Origin: Rhodeus uyekii | Taxonomy: Eukaryota > Chordata > Actinopteri > Cypriniformes > Acheilognathidae | Direction: 5' to 3' | Length of the DNA: 64,000 bases | Assembly (NCBI GenBank): GCA_037043235.1 | Contig: JAWRVZ010000025.1 | Location: forward strand, 860,001 to 924,000 | Position numbers and translations under genes: made by a program | In this document: positions 12,250-23,577 of the stretch, one piece after another | Layout: the number at the start of each line of letters is the position of its first letter | How positions within the stretch are numbered: position 1 is the stretch's first letter | The notes under the pieces: generated by a model | Databases searched by the model: none | What the model saw: only the letters and a program-made list of their open reading frames with translations | What the model was told of the DNA's origin: nothing

Positions 12250-13700
12250 CTTAATTCAGGCAGTAAGCAGCCAGTTAGCAACCATCCAAAACACCATAGT
12301 AACTGCATAGCAAGTGCTTATTAACACCAAAAACTGTATATATACCAAGGCAGTTCCCTCATATTAATATAAACGAGAGACAGTGCAATGTGTAACATGG
12401 ATTAAGTACTTCTTTTTAAATAAAATACCCAGTAACCCACTGGTAAAGTCATCACATCACGGCAGCTGTTAGTAAAATCTCCAGTTCCCATTATAAACAG
12501 TGTCTTCTTAACACACACTTAGGACAGCACAAGCACAATGACTGGTCCAACCTGAAATATATGCTTTTTTAAATACTATTTGATAATGAGAAGCACTTAT
12601 GGGACATTTTATGTCAGATGTTGTTGCTGATTTGAAATATTTAAACGTGCCTGGTAGGTCGTTTTTTTTTTTAGATCTCTGCATTTGTGCATTTATGGGA
12701 AATTGTTTTGCATCCCTGAAATAGCTGCCCGGAGGTGTTGCTAATATGTCTGGAGTGTGAACTGAATTTGTCAACACTCAGAACAACTTAACAACTGCAA
12801 TGCCCACTTCCTAAGGGCAAATTAGCACGTGTACAGCAAGTGCTTATCTTCCTAGCAACACCCTAGCCACTACCCAGAACACCCTAGCAACAGGCCAGCA
12901 AGCAGTTATTATTCAGAACCCCTTACCAACTGAATAGCAAAACCTGAGGCACCACCTAGATAAGTCAAGTAAGAGGCCAGAAAGCACCTATAACTCAGAA
13001 ACCCTTAGAAACTATGTAGAAAAACCTAGCCACCACCAGAGCACCCGAAAAAGGGGTTAAGCAATGCCATAGAAGGAATCTAGAACAACCTAACAACTGC
13101 ACTGCAAGGTTATCAGACAGAATCCCTAAGCAACTGCATAGCATGGCCTAGGTAAGCATCAATAAAACCTTAGCAACTCGTTTGCAAAAGCTTTTAACCC
13201 AAAACACCTCAGCAACTGCATAGCGACACCCTCATCACTAAAAAAACCCTAGCAACTGCATAGCAACATTCTAGCCACCCTCCTAGCAACTGCCTAGCAA
13301 TCACTTTAACTTAGCTTTACTTAGATTACTATACTTTAGCTTTCCTGTAGCTCAATCAGTAGAGCATTGGTGTTTACAACACCAAGGTCATGGGTTTGAT
13401 CCCAGGGAAAGCAAGAACTGATTCAATGTGTTCTTTGAATGCAATGTAAGTCGCTTTGGATAAAAGCGTCTGCCAAATGCATACGTGTAAATGTAACTTA
13501 CTCGGAACCCCTTAGCAACTTTCTAGCCACCACCCACCATCCTAGCAACTGAATAGTAAGCACATACCACTCAGAATCCCATAGAAAATTATTGACAATG
13601 GCCTAGCAAAAATCCAGAACAACCAAGCAATTGCATAGCAAGCTTATCACTCAGATCACCTTAACAATTGCATAGAAACAACCTCACTTCCATGACAATA
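12250..13700. repeat. Degenerate minisatellite based on CCTAGCAACTGCATAGCAA
   Basis: Dozens of imperfect repeats of (C)CTAGCAACTGCATAGCAA-like phrases alternate with ACTCAGAAC(A/C)CC-like phrases, densest at 12840-13330 and 13500-13700, with an outlying block at 12260-12330. Unit length varies and repeats are diverged. A SINE interrupts the array at 13338-13497. Confidence 0.8.
13338..13497 (+). mobile_element. tRNA-headed SINE with L2-type 3' tail
   Basis: The 5' part has a pol III box A-like TAGCTCAATCAGTAGAGCA and a box B-like GGTTTGATCCC, with a tRNA-like anticodon arm between. The 3' part AAGTCGCTTTGGATAAAAGCG then TCTGCCAAATGCATA is the stem-loop tail shared by fish L2/UnaL2 LINEs and their partner SINEs, ending in a TGTAAATGTAA run. 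This is the layout of cyprinid tRNA-SINEs mobilised by L2-type LINEs. It is not a functional tRNA gene, because the acceptor stem ends do not pair. Confidence 0.85.
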
Positions 13701-14380
13701 CCCTAGTACCCACCACCCACAACATATACCAAACTCTGATTTATTTATTTATTTCCCCATTCAAGTAGACAGGAGTTAGTTTTGCATGCCTAGTTTTGCA
13801 TTTTGCTGTGTCAGGCTTGTTGTGATTCTCAAGCAAACAGATCAATGTTTTGACAGCACCACAGAGACAACATTTACACTTTTCTGGAAAATAAACCTGC
13901 AAATGGCTTACAGAGACCTGTCTGCATATTTAGTACTAGCTGGGATATGATAAATCATACCATACAAAAAATACTCAATTCATTTTTACACAAGGCTGTC
14001 TCTTCCATTGACGGTAAGTATTAATAATCACAGATCGTTTAGAAACAGATAGTTTCTCTGTGTGCCATTCACACCATGCAAGGTCAATGTTATTGATACG
14101 TACTTTTGATTAAGCTTAGAAACAAACAAATTAGCAGTCTGGAGCTGCCTCTCTCTCTCCGTCTCAGATGCTTTTGGAGTGAGAGAATCACAGCAGTGAT
14201 CCATCAGGCTTACTGAGGTCCACTGTGGAATGAGCTACAGACTTTAGACAGATTAACAACCATTTCATTCAGAATCCTCAGAGGTGACTTTACACTCCTC
14301 AGCTGAAACATGAAGACTGAGCCAGAAGGGAGATACAGATAATAATAAAAAATGTATTCGTTATATTAACATAATCTATA
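13701..14380. other. Non-coding DNA, no gene seen
   Basis: Unique-looking sequence between the minisatellite and a pogo element. No frame or repeat supported. Confidence 0.55.
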
Positions 14381-14382
14381 TA

Positions 14383-15439
14383 CAGTGGAGTTCGGTTATG
14401 TCAACGGCCTCGGGGGTTGCAAAAAAGCATTGAGATAACCGTTTAGCGAGATAACCTATACCCAATATATCTATGTATTAGATGAAGTGATCGGCATGCT
14501 ATAAAAATGTTCATACACTGTATATGTTTGCTAACAACAAAAGGCATATGTGCACCAACTAACAGCAGAGATTTACCAGCATACAATAAAACACACCTTC
14601 GATTCTCCATACAAACCTTTAATTATATTCTCCAACATTGTAAACACAATTTCGCTCACAGCGTAAACAGTCATAACATATTCGTGAGGTCATCACGCTG
14701 TACTAGATTGCATACTTTCTTGCGTTCTGCCTAATGTGCTTTCTCAACAAATTTGGCTTCGTCCCATCTATTAACAACCTCGGCTCTTCAATCCGCAGTG
14801 GCGCTGGGCAGACCGTGTGTCAGAAACAGGGATGTGTTTGTGTGCGTGCGCATTGTGTGGCTGTACTAGATTGAATACTTTCTTGCAAACTTTCAACAAG
14901 TATGCCCGCGTATTATCACTAATAAACACCTTTACCCAGCCTTGGAATTCAGGGTTTGATTCACACTCATTCCTGTATTTTTGGGTGTACAGTTTTGACT
15001 GAGACATGATAAGCAACCCAGCTAGTTAGCTTTTGTCACAGACAGGCACACACACAGTGGTTGAGAGTACGTGACTGAGGCTGTGTGAGTCAAAAAAATG
15101 ATTTAATTATTTTTTAGACAAAGAACTGCCATTACGTAATCAGCCAGCGGCGGCTTGCCGGACACGCACTATTCATTTGCACGTTGAGGAGTGAAGATCT
15201 ACTGCTCTGCCTGCTATTGGGAGGATCTGCTGCGTGCAATGCAAACTCAGCGCATGCGCAGTGAACTCTCAGTAACTCTCGTTTTTACTCGAGATACTAA
15301 GACTCAGCAAAATTACAGAATCAACATAACCCACAAGACAACACTGAGACAAATGGGGAGTTTGGTGGTTCCACTTCAAAAACGTCGACATAATAGTATT
15401 GCCGATTTAACCATGACTCGAGATATGTGAACTCCACTG
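14383..15439 (+). mobile_element. Pogo/Tigger-type non-autonomous element, copy 1
   Basis: Terminal inverted repeat CAGTGGAGTTC at the left and GAACTCCACTG at the right, each flanked by TA (14381-14382 and 15440-15441), as in Tc1/mariner/pogo superfamily insertions. The 1057-bp interior has no transposase. A short frame (14507-14734) recurs in the other two copies but is not a transposase. CpG-rich subterminal motifs (ATAACCG, TCGAGATA) echo the ends. Copies 2 and 3 are at 39103 and 63199. Confidence 0.85.
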
Positions 15440-15627
15440 TATAATTGTTATGAATATGAGCTCTGCGCTCCCCTCCCTGGCCACCAGAGGGAGCTCACAC
15501 TTATACTGACACTACACTACACACTACATTTCCCAGAAACCCACACACTGGACTGATTACACACACACACACCAGCTGGACTCCATCATCTCTGTTTGCC
15601 ACACCACCTGTTAATCATTACTTGGAC

Positions 15628-15634
15628 TATAAAG
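15628..15634 (+). promoter_or_regulatory. TATA box of the solo LTR
   Basis: TATAAAG in the context GGACTATAAAGGACTGC, a consensus match at the place expected for U3 transcription initiation. Confidence 0.6.
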
Positions 15635-15927
15635 GACTGCTTCATTCATACATTTGCCGCGAAGTCTTGATTTGCTATAGCTGTCATTCTGAGCGGTTAT
15701 TCCTGTCCTGATTGTCTGTTCTGATTCTGCCTGTTTGCCTGTTTGGATTCTGTTCTGCCTGCCCTGAGCTGTGCCTGGAGAAACGTTTCTGATTGATTAC
15801 TGCCTGTCTTGACCACCGCCTGTACCACGATTCTGATCCTGTCTGCCCGCCTTTGTTATCCCTGCCTGATTTACTGTTTATGTCTACTCTCTGTTTGCCC
15901 TGACCATCTGCCTGTAAGACTACTCTT

Positions 15928-15933
15928 AATAAA
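15928..15933 (+). terminator. Polyadenylation signal of the solo LTR
   Basis: AATAAA 43 bases before the LTR 3' end, consistent with LTR 3' end formation. Confidence 0.6.
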
Positions 15934-15976
15934 GACAAAGCGATTGGATCTCTGCCTGTGAGTCCCATCTGTTACA

Positions 15977-18900
15977 ATAATCTATATTCACATGTGTCAA
16001 TGAAGTCATTGTTGGGATGTGAACAAAAGCTATACAATAAGCTGTATAATTTTATTTCCATTAGTGATTATTGTATTTTTATTGTTTGGTTTTTGTTTCA
16101 GTTAACAAAAAGAAGATTTATCTTTAGATTTATATTTTCAGATAAAAATGTTGTTCCAGGATCAACAAAATATGTTCCTATGACCCAGGAACATTTCTTA
16201 CTCACGGTGACTGTCTGGCCATGCTGTGCTTTACTCATCTCTTGATGAGCTTGTAATTGTATGTGAGATCAACAGTCCCATCACATTGTTTGAAAAGGTC
16301 AGCATATTTTGTGTTGATTAATAAGGCCAGACAGCATACCCACTTGATAGCTGATTAGACTTTGTGATCCTGCTGGTTTGATTCCTGTATTTTATTTTGA
16401 TGAGAAGCATGACGCACAAGGGGGTGAATCGCTGTGTCTTTGTCAATGGCAGAAGATTCCCACTCCAGATGTGAAATTGCCTTTTTCAAGCGGGCATGGC
16501 GGCCCATCAGCTTGAAGCACCTCTGACAGAAACACAATAACATTCTCGGAGAGTCTGCCAGTGGAATAGAAATCAGCCCAGCAGAGGCAGTTGGTGTAAG
16601 CATGCCTGCAAAAATGATTTGTCTTTTTCTCCTTTCTCCGTCTCTTTGTCCCATCTCCATGATCAATTGTATTGGACTCCGGTGAGTGCCAGAGACACCA
16701 TAGGATAGACGGATCAATCCATCGGTCTATCTGCTCTCTCTCTATCTTACACCCTTTTGAAGCATCTCCTTAATCACTGTGCACATTTGTGTTTTGAAGT
16801 CTTCTCAGGCCATTATTAGAACATAATGTGACCAGGATTTTTTGTATGGTGTGTGACAGAGAAAAGGGATGAGCTCCATGATGCAGGTGATCTTTCAGTG
16901 CCAGCCAAACCTTCATATACCAATCAATCATATGTTCAAACAAATGCTTTTCTATATCAATGTCAGACTTGTCGGGTCTTGTGCATCCAACAACTGCACT
17001 GTCAGTGGAAATGCCTCATGAATAAAACATGAGGGTGGTGCTACATATTCAAACAAAAAGAAAAAAGATCATTCACCACAGAGTTATAGACCCATATGAG
17101 CTCATTCAGGGCAAGTGAGTTTGGATCTTCCCAAAAATCGAATACATTGACAAAAAAGTGAACTTGTTAAACAGGCAGATGGACATTGAACAGATGGATG
17201 GATGAATGGACGAATGGACAGTTGAAAATAACGATGTGAAATCTAGATGTTTTTATTGGATTATGTATTTGAAAAGATCCAGCTTGCACACACACCTCAT
17301 ATTTATGTTCAACCTCACCCTCCCTGTATCTCACACAGAAATGGGACTAGTCAGTTGAAAGAGGGTGTATATCAGGTCCCGAGGTAAATAAACGCACCAA
17401 AGTACTGTACATAATCAAACAGACAGAGGAAATACAGCAGTGATTTTAATGTCTGAAAGAGTGCAGTCTCATTCTGTTACAGTTGCTGCTGTATCTCTGT
17501 CTCTCTCATGTGTGTATAGTGCGGCAGACGGGGAGACCCTAGAGGAAGTTGTCAGGTTGGCGTCTGTTTTGATTCGGAGCTGTTGACAGCAGTGAGTGAC
17601 AGTGACTCCACAGCAACACAACACAACTCTCACAACATCAATTATTCACACAGACACCCACATACCCATCCAACCACCCACCCACACACAGACATTCAGA
17701 AACACTCTATAGTGCTAGCATCACACAGAACTCTCTCTAACCTGGTCTTGTATCTTGCCAGTCCTGATCATTTACAAAACAATAGCAGAAGACTTTTTGC
17801 TGTGGGCAGGTGGAGTATGACAATGCACTGTAATGTCTCAACGCATTTACAGTGGCTATGTGGGATTGAATAAGAATAGACTGCATGTACGTGTGTGTAC
17901 GTGCAGTGCTAGCGTGGCATGTAGCTGCAGGCTGTGCTTCAGGCAAGTTCTGTGTTTTAGTGCAAGTGTCACTATTAAACTCCGAGCTGCCTGTCACATG
18001 CATACACACATACACGTATAACACTCACACACAGTGTCCCCTTTTCTCGTACCCCTTGCAGAAATGACCTGCCTGAGACAAGCTAACAAATCACAGTTTT
18101 GTCTCAAGTCAGGAGTGCTCTTTTAGCTCAGTTTGTTGTCTATGAGAGCAATACTGCGGTGTTATGTGAGTGCAAAGCCCTGTGGCAAACCCCAGGAGAT
18201 GGAGTAGGGGTATCCATAGGGCAACGGTAAACCGTTTCTTGGGTTGTGCATAGTTTTTCGAAGATACCCAGGATTCTGTTCTAGATGTGCACTGGGATAC
18301 TGAACACAAATGCTTAGAAATAATTTATTTATAATAAAGACTTATGGATGTACAGTTAAATTTCATACATGGGTGCTAGGGAAAGTTCCCTTTGTGGTAA
18401 AGGTGTACCATAGATGTACCATTTCACATCGCAAATCACAAACCAGACTATTTCTAAGGAGGGATGGATGGATGTGTGTATCATATTCCTGTCTTTCAGC
18501 AAAGGATGACCTTATATGCATCTACTGACCCAACATCCCTCTTATAATGTAGAACTCTGTCTTCTATGGTATTATATGGTGCATGGACAAGTGAATAGAG
18601 CCTATCAGCAATCCCTAAACCCCCAAAATATCCCACACATCCAAACACCATCGCTTCTCCGCACATCCCTCCCTCTTTGAAGTCATGCCTACCCCAAGAC
18701 ATTACAATATATCCTAGAGGAGCAAACCCAAAAAAGCAAATTTAGACTAGAACGAGACAAAACCATCCTCATTCTTTCTAAATGATAATGAGTGAAGGAA
18801 ACACGTTCTTCCTGCCACCCTCTGACCGTGCCTTATTCTTTTATCAAAGTTTCTTTTTATGCTACTTATTCTTTTCTCATTTAATTAAATCAAAATGAGC

Positions 18901-19422
18901 ATGAAGAGAACCTCCGCAAGTGAGGAATTTTGCTTTCTAGATATTTTTCAAACATCCGGCTGAAATAGGCGATTTCTAATCAAGACAATGAGGTGGATGG
19001 GGGAGCATTTTTGGACTGGAGACTCATATTTAATGAGGTTGGGGGATATGACAATGGTTTGTGTGTTTATTTAGTGTGGTTTGTGGAATAGAGGGATTGT
19101 GGGGGTGGGTATGAGGTTTGAACATGAGCCATGGCTGTTTAGCAAATATAATTTGCATAGGACTAATACGAAACGAGTTGCGAGTCACAGTAATTTTCAT
19201 ATATTTGCATACAATTAATGCCTTGCCCCATCACTGCAATGATTGTTTCTGATGCAAGAAAGGGTAAACAAACACATAATAAGCGGATGTAAACAATAGT
19301 GAGCACACACAGTAGATGCAAGTACACATGACAGATAGATATGAACCCAGCAGGGCTGTTATGCACTAGCAAGTTAAGCGACATTTTAATTAAATTTCTG
19401 CTTTAAAAAAAAACAAACATAA
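15977..19422. other. Non-coding DNA, possible conserved non-coding segment near 16.24-16.72 kb
   Basis: No gene supported. 16240-16720 is a repeat-free, balanced-composition block unlike the AT-rich surroundings; the 120-codon minus frame in it (16355-16717) has no recognisable domain. The remainder holds small GGAT/GAAT runs (17175-17220) and CA-rich patches (17640-17700, 18000-18035). Confidence 0.45.
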
Positions 19423-19474
19423 ATATAGATTTATGGCCATATATATATATATGTATAAGGCCATAAATCTATAT
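19423..19474. repeat. Perfect 16-bp stem hairpin
   Basis: ATATAGATTTATGGCC (19423-19438) and its exact reverse complement GGCCATAAATCTATAT (19459-19474), separated by a 20-base AT-rich loop. Imperfect pairing continues outward. Confidence 0.9.
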
Positions 19475-19489
19475 GTTTTAATTTTTATC

Positions 19490-19905
19490 AACACTTGGAT
19501 GTGGGTAAGTTAAAAAAAATATAAAAATAAAACATTTTGAGAAATAGGATCAGATTCAGAACTATGATTAAAACATAAATGGAGTAGATTGAGTCCATCA
19601 ACACCCATAAACTTGCACAGTCCTATAGCTGGTACTGGGTCGACATTTCAGTCGGTAGCATTAGGCGTTTTTGATTTATATGTTGCTTAATGTTGATGAT
19701 CGCATTACATGTGCATCTGCTTACATGTGGTATTGCTTATTTCTGCTTATTTCTAGCCTGTGTTTTAATCAAGAGATTCAGAAGATGTTTTAGTGCCTCC
19801 TACCGTGTAACAGTGAAAACACAGAAAGCAGTAAATACGTCAATGGTGGGGAAGTGTTGTCTCATAAACGGTGAAAATTTTCATCAATGGACGGAGAGTT
19901 AAAGA
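19490..19905. repeat. Unclassified repeat R1, copy 2 (uninterrupted)
   Basis: The most complete copy of the family. 19500-19617 matches the copy at 41.84-41.97 kb (GTGGGTAAGTT, CAGATTCAGAACTATGAT, ATGGAGTAGAT, AGTCCATCAACACC). 19618-19905 matches 6275-6472 plus 10488-10555. The junction CCTCCTACCGTGTAACAGTG shows the unoccupied state of the 6473-10487 insertion site. Confidence 0.75.
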
Positions 19906-22200
19906 GTTAAGCTCTGTTCCCAAATGTAGTTAGCTGCCTAGTTAAGCACCCTATTGAGGAATCATAGGTCTGAAGCCCATTTCAATCAGTTGCCAGCTAA
20001 ATTATTCATTGTTATGGCCAAAATAGCAGATGTCATCGCACATATTGTATAAGCTCATTGGAAAAACTTTGTTGCAAAATTAAACTGTTCTATTCACTGT
20101 AGTTTCCAGCTGAAATGAACACAAATGACATTAAAATACCAACAACTTTATTCCTTTTGACAGAGATTACGAAAGGGACAGATTATCTATTAATAAAAAC
20201 TTATTTTCACACTATTTCTTGCAAAAAATTGTATGACTTCCAAACGCTTTTACCATAATACATGATTAGTAAACTAATATATTTTTCCCTTTGCATCACA
20301 TAACCAGCTCCATATGTATGGCTTTAAATTTACTCTGTAGCTCACCTGGTATGGACCACATGGGTTTGAGTCATGATAAAAGTGACTTGTAGAAGCAAGC
20401 TAAAATTTCTGCCTCAGATTTCCTTTTGTTAACGCTATCTGTTGGTTTAGAGCAGGGTTTTTTGTAGGTGGTTCTTTATTTTCAAATGTGGCTGAGCATT
20501 AACATTTCAGTGCCACTCACCAGTGACATTTAATTTCTGAACTGCTGTGATATGTGCAACAACCAGCTTAATAAAACATGTTCATAGATTCATGTGCCAG
20601 ATTCACCACCATCTGTGTTGAATAAAACTGAATCCAATTTAACTGGCTCTCATTGGACATTTCACTTCTTTTGAAAGTGTTGCAAAAAGTGTATGAAGCT
20701 TTTTTTCCCCCAATGATCATGGGTTACATATATACCGTTCAGATAAGGAATTCCCAGAATTCCTTGTGCCAAGCTGAATTTTGTGTGAAAATGTAGACTA
20801 AAGGTATTTTATTCAATGCTGAAAAGTACTAGAGAATAGTTATTTAAAAAAGTACACATATTTTGTGATTTGTATTTCGACTGAGTACCAAGTCACGAAT
20901 GTTGCAACATACTAAAGTCAAACCACAGTATTAGTTGAGGCTTTTGTACATTTCTATTTTTGTGGCTCACACACCAGAAGGTTCTAGATGTTCATTGAGG
21001 TTCCATTTATTCAGCCTTAGATTTGATATCTCTATACACAAACGATACGTAGACAATAGAAACTGTCTCAATGTGAAAAGTAAAAGCTAATCTGAATGTT
21101 AACAGACAGATTTCTAAAGTTATTATAGACCTCCTTGTTTTTACCATTACCAAGTTGTACCCTGCAATTGCCAAATTATCCCTGTATGAAGTAAAAGTGA
21201 AGGAACCATGAAGAAACTATCATTTGCTCTCAAAATAGTAAAAATAGTAAGAGATATGCACACATCATATGTTGCCCAAGCATTTCATCCTGCAGATCAA
21301 TTAGAGCTGGAATGCAGTGAAAAACTCAAATCCCTCTCTCTTCTTCAGCACAGATGCCATTGATCTGGAGCGGCCCACTGATTTTCACCAAAATGAGGGG
21401 GGAAAAATTGATTGATCCAATGTGGTCTTAATTGGGGCCTCAGTGAAAGAGGAAGCATTGATTGCAGCACAGTTCAGAAAGAAAGAGCAAGTTTGAGTTT
21501 AGCTCAAGATTTATTTGGTATAGGAAGTTTGGACAGCAAAATCCAGAGATTTACATTGTTTCTCTCTCTTCTCTTTTATCTATACATCTGTCTATATGGT
21601 GCAGCCAATCATTATTTCTCTATGTGAATTGCTAACTGTGCTTCCTGTTATCCTAGATACATACACAGGTTCCACTTATAGACAGACATGAGAACCTAGT
21701 CTTCTCTTATGGTCCACATTGCAAAGGTTAGTTCATTGAATACAGTATGAATTAATCCGCTTTTTGCGTAAGTTGCGATGATAATGAGGAACGACTAAGA
21801 TGCAATAACAGCTGAAGAATTTTCAAGAAAATTCAGAGGATTTGTTGCTTGCATTAGCATAGAAATCTGCTCAATTCTGTTTCATGAACATGTAATGTAG
21901 AGTAATACTCGCTGGCTCATGGGGGTTCTTTCTGCATTATGGTATGCCTCATTAATCATGCATGCTACCTCGTTTGCATATTCAAATCTATACGGCAAAA
22001 ATTCCACCGTGAAATGGGCATGGAGAACCCATTTGATATTGCAGGTGAACCAGACCTCAAAGATTCAATAATTATTTACGTAGGGTGTAGTCTCACACAT
22101 ACATGTGTATCATGTACATATTAGAGTATTTAAAATGTTGGTTATCCTAGTTTTAAATGCCAGTTAACAGCTCAAATAAAATAAAAAAATTAAAAAAAAT

Positions 22201-22205
<5 letters not shown>
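19906..22205. other. Non-coding DNA, no gene seen
   Basis: AT-rich sequence with short frames only (for example 21412-21627, 21939-22124 plus), none recognisable. Contains a probable SINE head remnant at 20330-20395. Confidence 0.5.
20330..20395 (+). mobile_element. Probable tRNA-SINE head remnant
   Basis: CTGTAGCTCACCTGGTATGG resembles a pol III box A region, and GGGTTTGAGTC 30 bases later resembles box B. No tail is recognisable. A degraded SINE head is the simplest reading, but the match is short. Confidence 0.4.

Positions 22206-22244
<39 letters not shown>
22206..22244. repeat. (TA)n microsatellite
   Basis: About 39 bases of TA repeat, followed by an AAATAAAT run at 22252-22273. Confidence 0.95.
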
Positions 22245-22246
<2 letters not shown>

Positions 22247-22299
22247 CCCCAAAAATAAATAAATAAATAAATAGGCTGTCATTTGCTCATTTGACTAAG

Positions 22300-22560
22300 T
22301 AACAACTCAGAAAACACCAAGAAAAACATAGTGACACCACAGAAAAAACAGAAAATATCTGATCAATTGCAAAGCAACACAAACATAACTGCTAAGAACA
22401 CCAGCATAGCATAGCGACAAGCAACCAGGAGTGCAATTCCCAAAAGCATCGTTAGCCAAATATGGTTGTAAGTCAGTGCTTCCCAAAAACATAGTCCCAA
22501 CAAACTTTCGGAAGCAGCACTGCAAGCTTACATCGGAACTACAGCTCTCAACCATAGTTT
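22300..22560. repeat. Diverged AGCAAC-type minisatellite plus a repeat fragment
   Basis: 22300-22430 has AACACCA, GCAAAGCAACA, ACTGCTAAGAACACCAGCA phrases like the 12.25-13.7 kb minisatellite. 22435-22560 (CCCAAAAGCATCGTTAGCCAA, then a TATGGTTG-like run) resembles a dispersed fish repeat that I cannot name. The minus frame 22307-22555 is a by-product. Confidence 0.4.
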
Positions 22561-22779
22561 AGAAGCATAGTTTATTGTTAGTATGACACATGGACGTAAT
22601 AAAACCTCATCTTAAGCAAAACAAGCAACCTGACATGCAATACAATATATATTTTTTTCCAAATATAAATGTAATTTACAATCGTCTAGTCAAGAGTTTT
22701 AAAGTGTCATTTTTGAAGAGTCCATACTAGAGATGCTAATGATAAATCAACAATTGATCAATTGATGATTATAATAATA

Positions 22780-23195
22780 TTAAAAACAGTTGTTAAAGAA
22801 TTGCTTGGGGACCTCAAAGAGGGCAGCGGCATTGGGCCAGAGGCAGCAGCTGAACTTCACCGAGCCTCTAGGAAGATGGCCTTCTCCATTAGCCGCTCCA
22901 TGGCAGCTCTGGTGGCCACGGAGAGGCATCTGTGGCTCAATCTCATAACTATAAAAGATAAGGATAAGAACTTCCTCCTGGAAGCCCCTCTTCCTCCTTC
23001 TGGCCTGTTCGGCGACTCCATCAAATCAGTCATCGACAGGTTTCAGGAGGCCACAAGGCAGCAGTCGCTGTTCAGGAAGCTAATTCCTCACCGCCCTCAA
23101 GCTGAGGCTGTGAACCAGCCACAGCCTCAGAGCTCCTCGCAAAGAATAACACTCTGTTTAGATAAAAGAGAAGAAACAGAGTATTGTCACCCACC

Positions 23196-23227
<32 letters not shown>

Positions 23228-23325
23228 AAAAAAAACGGGAGGTTGGGCCGACACTCTAAAGCTCAGTCTTCCGGCCAGAGGACGGGTCTGAAGACCGTCA
23301 TTACTGCCCGGAAGGCAATGAGCAA
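22780..23325 (+). pseudogene. DIRS gag remnant
   Basis: The plus-strand frame contains AAAELHRASRKMAFSISRSM, AALVATERHLWLNL, LEAPLPPSGLFGDSIKSVID and RFQEATRQQS, the conserved core of fish DIRS gag. The copy at 60.67-59.96 kb has TALVAMERHPWLNL at the same place. After a Pro/Gln/Ser-rich segment the frame enters a poly-C/poly-A tract (23198-23236), reading Pro then Lys, and stops. The 5' end is truncated. It is not a functional gene. Confidence 0.85.
23198..23236. repeat. Poly-C/poly-A tract in gag remnant
   Basis: About 20 C followed by about 19 A. A similar C-run plus A-run lies at 56007-56030 in another probable DIRS fragment. Confidence 0.9.
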
Positions 23326-23577
23326 CTGTACCTGATGCCAGGAGTGTCAGGGCGCACTTCTCTTCAGACAATTAGTCAAGCTGCTGCTTCCGGGTTCCGG
23401 CGCCTTTTTATGACCTGGTTCATGATGTCACTGACCCATGACGTGCATTCACACATTGTTTGTTTTATCAATGACATAGTGCTTCACGAGACTATCGTCA
23501 GGGCCCCTAGCGGTTTCGACGTAGCGTCTCGTTCCCCCTTAGGGAACTAAGGTTACACACATAACCCGAGACATTCC
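23326..23577. repeat. DIRS terminal repeat
   Basis: Contains GCTGCTTCCGGGTTCCGG, ATGACCTGGTTCATGATGTC and AGTGCTTCACGAGA, then the TTAGGGAACTAAGGTTAC terminus. The 58.07-58.37 kb repeat has nearly the same series of phrases in the same orientation. Confidence 0.85.

Larger units (their letters stand above)
15446..15976 (+). mobile_element. Solo LTR with 5-bp target duplication
   Basis: A 531-bp unit starting TGTTATGAATATGAG and ending CCCATCTGTTACA, flanked on both sides by ATAAT (15441-15445 and 15977-15981). Inside are a TATAAAG box (15628-15634) and, about 300 bases later, an AATAAAG polyadenylation signal (15928-15934) close to the 3' end. That order is expected for U3-R-U5 of a plus-strand LTR retrotransposon. 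There is no internal coding region, so it is a solo LTR left by LTR-LTR recombination. Its superfamily cannot be told from the LTR alone. Confidence 0.85.
22780..23577 (+). mobile_element. Internally deleted DIRS fragment (gag joined to terminal repeat)
   Basis: A plus-strand gag remnant (22780-23325) is followed directly by a DIRS terminal repeat (about 23326-23577). The repeat ends TAGCGTCTCGTTCCCCCTTA, then GGGAACTAAGGTTACACACA, which is the inverted form of the starts at 6636 and 59665. RT, RNase H and recombinase are absent. Confidence 0.8.

Noticed and set aside
13341..13410. A tRNA gene
   Set aside because: Box A and box B are present but the acceptor stem does not pair, and an L2-type tail follows, so it is a SINE head.
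12250..13700. A CRISPR-like repeat array
   Set aside because: Repeats are imperfect, spacing is irregular and the genome is eukaryotic; it is a degenerate minisatellite.
14371..15986. ATAATCTATA directly repeated on both sides of the pogo element plus LTR, suggesting a composite transposon
   Set aside because: Removing both insertions and their own TA and ATAAT duplications leaves TAATCTATATAATCTATA, a natural 9-bp tandem target. Two ordinary insertions explain it.
16355..16717. 120-codon minus-strand frame
   Set aside because: No recognisable domain; kept only as part of a possible conserved non-coding block.
22307..22555. 82-codon Cys-rich minus frame as a small secreted protein
   Set aside because: It overlaps minisatellite phrases and a dispersed repeat, has no N-terminal signal peptide and no promoter context.
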